NCBI GenBank assembly: GCA_973895155.1
Contig: OZ316892.1
Location: 6,448,001-6,512,000, forward strand
From: Marsupella aquatica
Taxonomy: Eukaryota > Marchantiophyta
Reading direction: 5' to 3'
Length of the DNA: 64,000 nt
Below are positions 45,251 through 57,321 of the stretch, piece after piece (within the stretch, counting starts at the first letter, position 1; every line of letters begins with the position of its first letter). The translations under genes were made by a program, and so were the position numbers. A model generated the notes under the pieces. That model was not told the DNA's origin. It saw only the letters and a list, made by a program, of their open reading frames with translations, and ran no database searches.

Positions 45251-46084
45251 AAGGTTTTTGTCTGAGATGCTTGCAGATTACACTTGAACTACAATTTTAC
45301 ACATTGGGGGAAAATGCATGGTTGTCAGAAATGACATTCTCATATATATGTCATGTCCGGCCTCTTCAATTCTTTGATGACATTCAAAATAGAAACGTTG
45401 AGGGTATGTCAGTGGTGTCCCCAAATCGTGCAGCATAAACAAATGTTTTTTTTCAACCTTAGTTTGGTTTCAAATTAATGGGTTATTTTATTGAGGTCTT
45501 CTAGGTTTCTATTTTTAGGGGCTCTACTTAGGTGCACTGTTTCTCCACACAAGATTCTTTCAAGCATATATATGATTATTTCCACATTGAACATCTCAAT
45601 TGAAAAACAAACTAAATTTTTCTCCCCCCTTTTCCAACTCTTCTGAGGGAAGTTTTAAGTCTCAGTCATTGCATCATTTGTTGTTGAACATTGCAAAATT
45701 GTCATTATATTTGCCACCATTCATAATAGCAACAGCCTGTTCAACTAAATTCTCCCGAGTGATCTATATCATGTATATGCCTGAGTGTCTTATCTGTAAG
45801 TGTTTTCTTGTTTGTCACATATTTTCAGCTCTTGTATCTGATTCAGCTAATACATAAAGGTACTGCCAAAATCCTCCCATGCATAGTCTGCTTGCTAAAT
45901 TGAAAAAAGAGGGAACAATACTCTTCCCTTAGATGTAGTTTGTCCAGGTTGTTTTGACACATATATCCTTGGATTTACCAAAATGGGTGCCAAATTGAAT
46001 GGTTTTTCTATAGGGTACAAGGTATACATCATGTGCATAGGTAATTAAAAGGTACTAACCCAGGAAGATACACTTGTATAATAC

Positions 46085-46410
46085 TCTTGTATAATAGCTA
46101 GGCAGGGGTTTTCCACTTTTAAAACTTTTTAAGTCAGTTACATATAAAATGTTTGGTTTTATTCTTTGTCCACTTAAAATTAAAAATTCATAAACTGGTT
46201 GTAAGTTACATCAAAAAGATTTTTAGAATTTTAAGAAAATCCTAAAATGTTGGCTGGTTTGGTTGTAGACCCCTACATTAAAAAATTCTTAGAATTTGGT
46301 TTTGATCAACTGAAGTTTGTAAACTTCAAACATGTTCTATTTTTTAAAGTTACATTTAAATTGGATTCCCTGAGTTGAGAGCCTGCCAAGATTTTAGTAG
46401 AATATAATGA
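46085..46410 (+). repeat. Dispersed repeat, copy in plus orientation
   Basis: Aligns in order with the reverse complement of about 53555-53935: shared blocks include CTCTTGTATAATAG, GCAGGGGT, TTGGTTTTGATCAA, TTTTTAAAGTTACATTT and GGATTC-TGAGTTGAGA. Both copies are diverged and AT-rich. No coding content. Confidence 0.65.
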
Positions 46411-48339
46411 AACCTAATAGGATCAATTGGATATATATCCCGATATATACAAGGTAGTTATTAGGAATTAAAACTGGCCTCATAAAAAGGGGAGTTGGGT
46501 ACCCTCAGGGGTCTCACTATATGGAAGACCCAGGGGAAGACCCCCCATCAGTTGCAACTTTTTTATGTCTAGATCCCCATACTTATTCACTAATGTTTTT
46601 CCCTCCCCCTTTCTTTCTTAATATAATAGTTAGAGTCCAATTTGTTGAGTAAAGTACCACATATAAATAAAATGCTCTGAAAGGAAAAAAAATAAGTCTA
46701 GGTAAGTCCTGACAGTCATATCTTGTTCACAACAACCTTATTCTTTCTTTTCCTTCCATTTCTTTTTCATGATCCCATTAATTCCTGATCTAGTAGATGG
46801 AACATAAGTATCATCACGTACTCAAATGCAATTGCACAATCAGTGCCAACATTAACAAAACGTGAATTAGGGTCTTGGCTGAATACTTAGGATTGTCTTC
46901 CTGCGCTTTTCTCTGACTTACCAGTACTATAATATATAGAACACGTACAAGTTTCACCCTTGTAAGCCTATCTTTTGACAAACGTGGATTGCCTACCAGT
47001 TAATTGGCTTAATACTAGAGTTGACTTGTAATATATAAATCACCTTGCCCTCATAAGTAACTGTGAGCACTACATACATACCTTGATACAACTATGCACA
47101 TTAGTTACAGGGTTGACAACAACCGTACTGATCCAAACACATGCTAAACTTCATGTCCTAATGTCTCAAGCTCTTCTCAATGTTCAGATACATTAAGTTA
47201 TAACTAAGTGATCTCAGTGTTCATCATTTGAGTGCATCTCAAGAACAACAATGGGATCTGGTTCTGCTAACTAGGTAGTTTTTCTATTGGATCAGATCAT
47301 ATCCTTAGATCTTCCAATTCATGAAAATCTCCAGTAGGGATAGGACCTATATCATGGATGGTTGGCAAGGACCTACCATGCGTGGTTGATGCTGTAATTG
47401 TTCCTTACAATCCCGCTTACAATCATTACAAAGAATTGCTTCCTTCAGAACCCGTTCAGAACCAACTAGCCATCTAGCTAGTGGCCAGGTCTCACCTTCC
47501 ACCATCTAGTCCTAACTGCCAGTAAGAAACTTTGTGGGAGTATTTGCAGCAGCTGATGCAAGAGATCAATCTTTTACTAACTTACATCAACAAAACCTTC
47601 TTCAAAGGCTAGCTGCAACCACTAATTCATTGGTTTGAACTAGAGAATAGTTAAGTACATTTGGTGCTTCCTCCCCTTGTAACCCTACGGGATAAATCTC
47701 CCAGCAAGAGTTTGGGGTAGTCACTATATGGAAGGCCATACATCACGTGCAAAGGTTTGAGTCATTTATGATCCCTTTATATAAAGTTGCATGACCAATC
47801 ATGCCATGACGTACACGTATTCATTTTGCAATTAAGCAACCCTATACTTCCATTGAAGACTTAATAAATCTTATGCCACTTCCATGCAAACATGCCACTT
47901 CCATGGAAGTGACCCCCCCTTCTGGAGCAAGATCGAAGGTTCAATCCAACAGTTGTATCCAAAAGCTAGACAGCCAAAATGATAATTCTGCTCATGATCA
48001 CTCATGCCTCCTACCTTGTTGAAAAAAATTTCACAATAGTCAAGACCTAGCAGATGAAAGGAAGGGAACACTCGTACCTCAATGTGGGAACTTATCTCGA
48101 AAGGCACAAATCATCAACTTACACAATAATGACATCACATGTTAACATCATGAAAGGCCTTGATCGACATCATGTGAACCTGTTAGCGGGGACCCGGGTT
48201 CACATTGGAACCCAAAGCCCGCCATGAACTTCATTGAGGGCTGACGAGAAAAGGGTGAGGGTGAAATTTCACAAAGTAACAAAGCATTTTAACTCTTTAT
48301 ATATGTTTTTGACTTCTCAACTAGTACACCCTGACTAGT

Positions 48340-48410
48340 GTCTTGCTGGTTAGAGTGACTGGCTGGGAGTCATCAGGTGCTGAGTTCAACTCTTGCTCCT
48401 GTCACCACAG
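48340..48410 (+). other. tRNA-like segment, possible SINE head
   Basis: TTGCTGGTTAGAGTGACTGG resembles a pol III A box region, TGACT-loop-AGTCA forms a 5-bp anticodon-like stem, and GAGTTCAACTC resembles a B box. The T stem is poor and no acceptor stem forms, so it is not a tRNA gene. Confidence 0.3.
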
Positions 48411-49444
48411 AGATAGTAGGTTTTGTGGCATTAAATGCAAGTACGGACTCTAGATTGAAAAAGAAATATTCAACCCTTTTGAGGGTGCAATATAGTGGGG
48501 GAACCCGGGTTCCAGCTAGCAGGTTCATGTCGTTCTCAGTCTTGCTACCCACTGAAATGTCACCAAACCTCAGCCAAAGTCTCCACAGACTTAGAAAGAA
48601 TGAGACCTTTAATGCTAAAACAATGTGAGACCTCAAGTCATAAAGTGGAGAGAAGAAAATGTCTAAGTAGATATCTGCACAGATTTCAAAGTACAATTGA
48701 GTTCCTAAACCTTGTTCATGTCCAACATCTTTCCTCTCATAAATATCTTTCAGACAATTGCTGCACTCTTCTTGTTGCTATTTGCTGTGGACCTGCCTGA
48801 TTGTGACAATCAGTCATATTCACATAATCCCAAGCCATGCCATGTTCATGAATTGGATAATGATAATAGACATTAATTAGCTACATAAGATAAGCTTAGG
48901 ATGCATGCATGTTGATTTCCTAGCACCAGTAACGAAGACACTTATTACCCCCAAAGACACTTATTACCCCAGGGCGGTGAGGTTAGGGGGTGCATCAAAC
49001 ATTAGGATGTAGTCTTCCTAGCATCAATGATGGGCAGGAACAAGCACCAAGGAGAAATTCCTGGAACAAGTGGTGAGAAGCCAAGAGATCGAGACAGTTT
49101 GTTCCAGGTACATGCTGTCCCTCAAAGCCAGTATTGATGATCAAGGATTGAATTGCAGATTGATATTTCAAAATACCCATTTTCTTTTTTTGGTTCATTC
49201 CCACATGCAGCAGGTGGGTGCGTCAGGTTGTAGAAATTCCAAGATACACTGCAGCATTGATTAGTTAGAAAGTATGGATAACGGATGGATAAAGCTCAGA
49301 CAAAGCTTTTGTTGGCTGAGCTTTAGCTGTATTAGAGTACGTGTAGAGTCTGGCTTTGAGTAAACTGAATCATGCATGTCCTCCTGTATTTTCTTTTGTT
49401 GGTGGATGCGCTTTACTCCAGGTGCTGTTCTCGCATTCGATCAT

Positions 49445-49604
49445 TCGATCATTCATATATTATGGTGATAAATTGTTGTTTAAGCGCCTTCAATCAGTCG
49501 ATCATTCATATATTATGGAAAAAAATTGTTGTTTAAGCGGCCTTCAATCAGTCGATCATTCATATACTATGGTGATAAATTGTTGTTTAAGCGCCTTCAA
49601 CTAT
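49445..49604 (+). repeat. 53-bp tandem repeat, three copies
   Basis: Units 49445-49497, 49498-49551 and 49552-49604 each start TCGATCATTCATATA and contain AAATTGTTGTTTAAGCG. The middle unit differs most and is one base longer. Confidence 0.9.
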
Positions 49605-52249
49605 GTATCCTAGCCTCAAGCCAGATCTATCACTATGACATTGAGCTTCCATAGATTTTAGTTTACGCTCTGGATCACCAAGTTTTAATTAAGTGGCTGG
49701 TGTCTTAACTCTAGAATGATAAAGAGCTTCGGGAGAGAAAAAGATAAATCACAGTACATGTATTGCTCACTCCCCCTGCCTAGTATACTCTATGCAATGT
49801 TCGGCAACGGAGGCATCATTGAGCCATGCCATTGTGTGAGTCTGTTCTAGGCTATAACAAAGTCACACAATGCTCACTAGACTATTCCTAAGAAAAACCA
49901 AGCTCAAAGAAAACTGACTGTTAGGCTCAAAACATACTAAATCCCTCTTCCCAGAGCATCGTCCTAAGCAAAGCTGTGAACAGGCACAGTCCTAGCTCGG
50001 GCTTTGGTCAGGATCGGACAATACCCTCTTGAAAATGCTCAACCACATGCAGATCGAACCATTTTTTTCAGAAGTGTGAAAGTGGTCTTGTGCTATGTCA
50101 ATTAGCACCTATTACAAAACTAATTAATTAAAATATTGTAGCTGGATAACATTAATAAATTGTTTATCCAAGTATCAATCGTTTTGCATCTTCAGTTTTG
50201 AAAACATTTGTTTACAAATTGAATAAGCATAGAATTGATTGTGTTTTAAAAGTTAATTAAGACAAGCTAGTTTTCGATCGTTTCAAGGCGCGTTAAACGT
50301 ACATTCATTTTAGTTGAGGGAGTACTTTGAGGCCAGGTCTATCTAGAGCCAAGATTTGTTCTTTTGAGAGAAGAGAAATTCTAGACTGGTTAAGTAGGTT
50401 GACACTATAACCAAGGGAAGAGAATATATCTGGAATCGCAATTAATTGCAATCAAAGAAAACTGAGAAGGGGCATAGGTAATATACAATAGGATCAAGGA
50501 TGTCATTTAATTTGGAAGGCAAGTCGTGAATGCGTTTGCTTGCGAGTCCAGATAAATCTTCGACTGATCATCTCCAGTACTGATGACTCTAACGATGGCC
50601 GGGAACAAAACCTGAAATCCCAATTTGAAGTTTCAAAACGTTGCGGACCAAGTCTCAAATTAAGAGTCAAGGTCTTGAAATAGATCGATGGAATTGAAAC
50701 TAGCTACCCGGCTAGTTACTGTGGCAAAGTTTGGATATTAAACTCAATTCATATATATCCAATATAATTATTGAAGTTGTGAGGCACTTTGAAGGTATAG
50801 TTAGGGCCCCAAATGTTACTGCCAACCCCGGCTGCCAACACTGTAAAGTATGCTCTGTGATGGAGAGAAAGGGGAGAAAGAATAGTGTCGTTAAGAATTA
50901 GGACAGCGAGATGATGAGAAAATTATCATTAGAAGACAGGATAAGAGTTATAGCGGTACAAGGATTGCTATGCCCACGTACCGATCGAGAATTATTTGAT
51001 GCCGTTAAAGTAATTTCCTAGTGGCCATAAATTATATCTTCTAAGGAAGGTGCACGAATTGTTGAGGGTTCAATAATTAAAGCAACTTAGTACCGCTGAT
51101 GTCGATCACAACAATCCTTGGAAATAATCTATGTTGAGAGAATTGCAGGTGGGAAAGCATTGGACAACATTGATAACCTGAATTACATGCACATGCAGCA
51201 TAAAGTCTTCAAGATGGACAGTTCCCAAAAAGATCGATCCATTACCGGTGTTGGTACGTGGAGAGGGATCGGACATAGATATACTTTGTAAACTAGGCTA
51301 GGTCATTGGTACGTAGAAGCTCAAGAATTATCCATAATTATTCATTTGGAGTAGGCGCTCAAGATGTGGTAATCAGGATCGAAACTCATGAGAAAAGAGG
51401 GTGAAGGATCCAGAAAGGAGCAGATGAGACAACAGCTGCCAAAATCGGACTAGTAACGTGCCAAAGTACTCTAGCAGTGACTTGTCTGCAATGTCCTGAT
51501 GGACTGATTGGGCGCGCTGATAACCCTTCTTTGAGAGGATGAGTATCTCTTTATTAATGGTAGCAAGCTAGACAGTACGTAGAGCTAACCAGTACTATTT
51601 GAGATTTTTTGCATCCTTCACAAATAGATCGAGTACTCTTCTCTAACACTCGTATCAAACACAGGACTTACACAGTACTGTCAGTCCCCCAATGGTGGGG
51701 CAGCCTCAATGGATGTACGTAGTTCCAATGGACGTGAGTTTGATAAAATCTTTTATTTGCACGGCTTTGCTGTCTAGAGGGATCTTCCCCAAAAGTCAAT
51801 GAATTGCTGATCCTGTGTATCAGCATTATGCATTGAGAAGCCTGTCTCGTCAACACTCAAAAAACAATTGGGCGCACAAGGAATCGGCTGGACCGCTGGA
51901 GGTACACTGTACCAAGAGTAGAGCATCTTTTGATAACGCCCTGAGATGTTTAGATGCCAGAACCTGTAAGTGGCACCATTTCATCCAACCTTTTAGGTCA
52001 GGACGGACAAACATCAAGTAACCATATTCTGAAAGCAATCAATCGTTTAGCTGGCTCCTTCTTCAAAATTCTATCAGGATTAGTCAGCAGGTCTGAAAAA
52101 GGCGAAATAAGGAAGCTTAACTAAGGTCCCAACTAATGAATTAGAAACAGATCGCGGTGCATGCCACTCAGACGAAAAGTTATATAGTAGAGTTAGTCAG
52201 TGTGATATATACAGGAAGCCGGGAAGTAAACACATCAACAATTACTTAC
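49605..52249. other. No gene recognised
   Basis: AT-rich sequence without supported exons. The stretch 51850-52040 (minus) might contain a short terminal exon of the gene at 52250-52509 (acceptor TTTCAG at about 52033), but I cannot confirm it. Confidence 0.35.
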
Positions 52250-52509
52250 AAGGATTCAACTGACACCGTGTCGTCGAAGATGTCGTATTCCACAGCCGCA
52301 TCCCCAGAATGTACATAAAAGGGTTTAGGGTCATATCTTGTGGTGTGATTCGACAACGAGTAGAAGTTCTGAATGAACATCCCAGTGGGCTGTATCATCC
52401 CATTGAAAACCTGAAGAGAGCCGATCTTAGTGTTGACCCCCATCCCGCTATGGGGGAAGATCACTAAAATCAGAAACACGCATAGTAACGAAAATCTCGA
52501 TTTGGCCAT
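52250..52509 (-). CDS. First exon of a possible small secreted protein
   Basis: ATG at 52509 opens a frame with a clear signal-peptide shape: basic start (MAKSR), hydrophobic core (FSLLCVFLILVIF), then PHSGMG before a likely cleavage site. The mature part has an N-glycosylation motif (NHT) and reads QVFNGMIQPTGMFIQNFYSL with a later acidic stretch (YDIFDD). A strong donor, TT|GTAAGTAAT, ends the exon at 52250 in phase 2. One possible last exon follows acceptor TTTCAG near 52033 and would end after about ten codons. The family is not recognised. The upstream flank is locally duplicated. Confidence 0.45.
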
Positions 52510-52532
52510 TGTGTCGTTGATAGAAAGTTTCC

Positions 52533-52685
52533 CAGCCGAAAGCTCTAGCTACTAGACGAAGAACGCGCGAGGACAGTGCACTCGATCAGAAGTTGTGAGA
52601 AAGCTCTAGCTACTAGACGAAGAACGCGCGAGGAGGTTGTGAGAAGGTCTGAAACCACTCAGAGGTTGTGAGAAGGTCTAACCCT
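52533..52685. repeat. Short direct duplications in the flank of the secreted-protein exon
   Basis: A ~35-bp block containing GCTCTAGCTACTAGACGAAG occurs at about 52540 and 52603. GGTTGTGAGAAGGTCT occurs at about 52635 and 52664. A looser pair follows around TGTGGATGAGCGC (52762 and 52811). This is the probable promoter/5' UTR side of the minus-strand exon. Confidence 0.75.
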
Positions 52686-52689
52686 GCAT

Positions 52690-54430
52690 AGCTTATAACA
52701 CAATTCAGAGAGTACTCCGGCAGGACTCTCCCAAAACAAGAATGTACGTTGAGTCAATCTGTGGATGAGCGCATGAGTACTCACTCCCAAAACGAGAATG
52801 TTGCGTCAATATGTGGATGAGCGCCCTTCCGCAGCCCTCCGATTGGGATCCCAATCATTCTCGTCCGTTCATTGAATGAGCCAATCTATGGCTCAAAATG
52901 CAGGTCTCTTCAAGATCTACGTCTCAAGAAAAATCAGATTATGGAATGATGAAAAATGAATGAGAAAAATGATTAAAAAAACAATCCAAGCAATGTGATT
53001 GGTGGAGGTTCAAAATTTCAAATTTCAAATTATTTGGCTGGTGGGGCAGGGACTGGTGGCTTGGATTGCCATTGGGTGTCTGTGCCAAGAAACCTGTGCA
53101 GGCATCCATCCATAGATATGGAACAAGGGCCTAGGGGTTTGAGTTTAGCATAGGGTTCTATGAGCACCCCGTCTTCTAGATGGGAGGTAGAAACATCGCC
53201 CAAGGGGGAGGGGGTCCACCTAGACAGTGCTATTCGAGTGATAATATAGATTACAAGAAGGACTTGATGTCAAGTTAGAAATCTGGGTCCCCCCCGGCCT
53301 AAAATGTAAGAAAAATTATTAAATTTTCAACCCTTATAAAGTTAGAAATTCCAAAAATTTGGTTAGAAGATGATGGATACGGCCCAAAGGGGCTTGTTGT
53401 TGGCTACAACCTGGTGGCTGCACAGGTCCTTTTGGCCTGATTAGGGTTAATTTTGTCTTCTTTTTCTTTGCCTCCCAGTTGCTGGGTTGCAGCTGGGGGT
53501 GGCTTTTGTCCCCTTGGTGGTTTGTGCAGGTTCCAGCCCTTTTCCGGTTTGTTGGAAAAATAAAATAAAATAATTAGTCTACTAAAGTGTTGTACCTCTC
53601 AACTCAATGAATCCAAAAATGTAACTTTAAAAAAACACATGTTTTGATGTACAAAAATTTGATCAAAACCAAATTATATTGGTTTTTTTAATACAAGGGT
53701 CTATGTACAGCCAAACTAGCCAGCTTTTTAAGATTTTTATTAAAATTTTAAAATATTTTAATAAAATTAAAACATGGGTAGAAATATTTTTTAATTTCAT
53801 ATGGAAAAAGAAGAAAACCAATTGAAACCTTTTATATGATTTTTTAAACTGGAAAACCCAGATTTTTTCAAAAATTAATTATTTTGTATATCCAACTTTT
53901 TAGTCCATATAAAAATGTAGACCCCTGCCATTATACAAGAGACCCGGGACAAGGCTATTAGAAGGAATTAAAAACACGCCCTATTACAACGGAGTTGCAT
54001 ACCGGCCGCGGGGGGGGGGGTTTGCTATGAACCCCAGATGGACTTCCAAAGCTCAATCAGATACTTACATGGCTACAATGTCTCCCTGGGCCCTCAACTT
54101 ACAAAATAACGAAACACACGTGCAAACGTCCGATGGGTATTAAATATCGATTCCGCAAATAATATTATAACACCATTAGAACAAACAAGGTCCTTACATA
54201 TTGTCGCAACAAATTAGAATAGGTGAAGGGTTTTTTTAAAGGTGTCCCAAAGTTAATCAATTGAAGGGCCATTTTAATATGCAATGACACGCGTCACTTT
54301 CTCATTCGACCACGTGTCATCTGACCAGTGGCTTAGGGTTTACGGGTTTTGGGGGGAAGGGTGGTCAAAGTGTTGTGTTCCCCCCTTTGCCCCTCCTACT
54401 TTGTAGGAGCCGTACGATGTAGGATACCCT
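52690..54430. other. Repeat-derived, non-coding
   Basis: Holds the minus-orientation copy of the AT-rich dispersed repeat (53555-53935), a run of eleven or so G at 54010-54020, and no exon. Confidence 0.4.
53555..53935 (-). repeat. Dispersed repeat, copy in minus orientation
   Basis: Reverse-complement partner of 46085-46410, about 7.1 kb away. See that copy for shared blocks. Confidence 0.65.
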
Positions 54431-57320
54431 AGATCGAACGGCCAGGAGAATGAAGGACACTCGGGGCGGGTGGGCTTGGGGAGACGGTGTGAGAGGGTGG
54501 GACAAGCGGGGGGACAGGAGGGCGGGCAGGAGGGGCGGGAGGAGGGGTCTCCGGAGAGGTCCGAGCCGGGGCCACACTTTTGGGCTTTCGGACTTTCAGA
54601 CTTTTTTGCCAGTTTCTCCCTCCCGCACTGCAGTTTCTTCACTTGTTTCTTCGTCATCTCGCTCCGCATCTCGCGTGATCTTGAGTTGGGGTTTGGGCGA
54701 AAGTGTTCGATGTTTGGTCCCGCCTTCGTTTGAACTCTCAGGATTTCTCTGGGGCTTTGTCCCGGGCTTAATTTGTGAACGTGTCTGTGCCCCGGTCTGT
54801 GCACTCACTCTCACTCTCACTCTCTTCCGGGACTCTCTTGCATTCGGGCTTGCATTCCTGTCCCGATTCCCATGTCCATTTTGTGATCAAGTCTGTAAGG
54901 GAATTTTGTAAGCTGATTGCGAGCTGGGCGGGGAGCTGAGGCTGCATTTCGACCTTGGCCATTGCAGCGGGCATTGCAGACAGGGTTGCGGGCTGCATTT
55001 CGACCTTGGCCGAGTTGGACCCCGGTTTTGCTTACCCCATTGCTTACCAATCTCGGGACCGATCGAAGCTCGGGGACAGGAAGTGGGATCAACTGGCGGG
55101 TCAACTGGTCGAAGATAATTCCTGAGGTAATTGTTGTAAACGGTACTGGCAATCCTGCTTCCTACTGTTTGGAATCAGCAAAACCATGGGCGAGAGATTG
55201 TGCCGGTGATTTGAGCTGAGGCACAAGTGCATTTTGTTGTTGCTGCCTCCGGGGCTGCCTCTCGCCCGGCCTCTTGTCTTGAACATTTCGGACTGTGCTT
55301 TTCTGTTGCTGGCTTTTCAGGCGGAAGACTTATCTCGCTTTTTGTTTTGTAGGATGGTGGTGACTATAGTCAACACCGGCCCCGACACGGACAGGAATCC
55401 CGCAGCATATTAGGGCACGGTCCGCGGCAAGAAGGGACATTAACGGGGACATTAAGTTTGTGTCTGTGGCAATTTGTGTTGGTTTGTGTTTGTGACAGTT
55501 TCTATCGCTCTGCCCCGCGCTCTGCTTGTTCCCGCATGCTACAAAAGCTATGTTCGAAAGAAAGGGTGTTCATGCATGTGTTTAAATTGGTCATCGTAGC
55601 CCGGGGTTTGGTTTTACTGGTTTAGTCACTTCATTTTGTGGTTGCCTATTTGTTCTAAAGCATCTGAAATTGCAGGGCCTTTCCCGGGGCCTTTCCACAA
55701 AGAAGAAGGGGTTGGCGCCTTCTACCTTCAAGCTTCCAATCAATTGTGGCAAGAGTGGGGGCAAGCTTGTCTTCTGTTCCGATCAAGGTAACAATGTAGT
55801 GAAGGCCCGAGTGAAGGTTTTCCCAGGGGTTTTCCTGGGTTTTCTGTTGAACATATTTTTCTGTTTCGGTTACTTCCATATAGTGTATTGTTGCCCACTC
55901 CTATCATTTAAATGTTGGATAGTCCAAGTCTATTCTGCTCTGTAAATAGATAGAAATAAATGTGCGCCTGGACAGAATGAGGAGAAAGAGAAAGTGATCC
56001 CATTGTGCAGCGAGCAATGTTCAGTTTTTGCTTCACAAGCCCGTTGATGTTAATTGATGTTCATTCTTGTCTCTTCTCTACAGGTGAAGTGCAAGGCTAG
56101 GCCCCGGGCTAGGCAGACATTTGCTAGCCTTGTTACACTAGCGGAACAACAATTGGGGAGCAAGCAACGGGGAAAGCAGTTGGTCAGCTTTTAAGTGCTG
56201 GTGAGTATGCTTAACTTCTTGAAATCTGTACTAGGTCCTCGGATGAATACCTTGTGTTATTTGCCTTATTCTTGTTGTAATGTCGTTTCTCTTGTTGTAA
56301 TGTTGTGGCGGAGCGGTACCTCTCATTCTTCTCTCTCCTCCTCCACTCTCTGTGAGCGCTTGCTTTGATGCGTCTTTTGATTTAACTACCTTTGTGGGTT
56401 GAAGCATTTTGTTGAAGCTCCGCGCATCAGTGTTAGCTCTGTTAATTTATGCTTTGTCTCATAAGGTCAAGTTGTTCGCGCCTAGGTCAAAGCATTTTCT
56501 GAAGCTCTCACGTGAAGAAATTTTAGCTTTAGCTCGCTACTACATTTGGTAAAGCTTAGCTTTAAAACTCTATCTGTGCTTGGGCTTTTCGAGCAATCGG
56601 TGATCATTGAATTTGATGTACTTAAGTTTCTGGAATTATGGCTCCTGCAGTTAGCTTGACTTTCTCTGCCACAATTGGGACTTCCGGTGTGCATGGTCTA
56701 ACTAGCATCTCACAGAAAATTTAGCATCTCATTTACTCCTACAGGTTTATTGTCACAGGCAGGAGCAAAGTTGGAGTAGTGGCTGAAACTTAGACCAACA
56801 GTTAGGCGTCAAGAAACGACGGTGAGTACTCAGTCTAACTGGTGTTCAAATATTGTCTTCTTCGGTTTTTGAATGTGTGCCATTGTTGAATTACATATTT
56901 GTGGGCATGTTACATGCGGGGTTGTATGACCCGAAGGACCTATCATTCGTTTTGTTTTACAGGTTTGGAGGTGGGCCAAGGCCGGGGCTCAACGCTTGTC
57001 TACTAGTACTGCGGGGTTACATCACTCTAAGGTGACACATCATTTTGCATATTAATTGTTTCTCCTTCTCCGCTATTGTATGATATGATTTGTGACTACT
57101 GTCATCTGCTTTGTAATTGCCAATGCAGTCCTGTAGTGTCATTCCGAGTCTCGTTTATTTTATTGAATGGATCTGTTTGTCTTCTCCGCAGGTGAAGTGC
57201 AAGGGCTGCCCGGAAAGTGTGAGTTGTCTTGAAAGTTCTGGCACATTCAGGTCCGGGATTCAGGTTCTTGGCATCAATTGTCTTGTGAGTAGAAGTCCCG
57301 GTAGAAGTCAATATATAAGC
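54430..57320 (+). other. Exon-like GC-rich segments of an unidentified locus
   Basis: Base composition changes from AT-rich to GC-rich at about 54430. Short segments bounded by plausible splice sites follow on the plus strand. About 55675-55787 encodes LSTKKKGLAPSTFKLPINCG. 56092-56194 encodes VKCKARPRARQTFASLVTL, ending in a stop. 56965-57031 encodes VWRWAKAGAQRLST. 57192-57230 encodes VKCKGCPESV. Basic, Cys-containing peptides recur. A direct repeat (GCTGCATTTCGACCTTGGCC) occurs at about 54939 and 54990. I cannot assemble a reliable gene, and the longest frames at the left (54450-54911) look like composition artefacts. Confidence 0.3.
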
Positions 57321-57321
57321 A

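Larger units (their letters stand above)
45251..49444. other. Gene-poor region
   Basis: AT-rich. No exon recognised on either strand, including the missing start of the anthranilate phosphoribosyltransferase-like gene. It contains one arm of a dispersed inverted repeat (46085-46410) and a tRNA-like/SINE-like segment (48340-48410). Confidence 0.4.

Noticed and set aside
48340-48410. Functional tRNA gene
   Set aside because: Boxes are recognisable but acceptor and T stems do not pair; kept only as a possible SINE head.
54450-54911. Arg/Gly-rich 153-codon frame at the left edge of the GC-rich block
   Set aside because: Overlapping long frames on both strands indicate a composition effect. The peptide changes character from G/R-rich to L/T/F-rich without domain logic.
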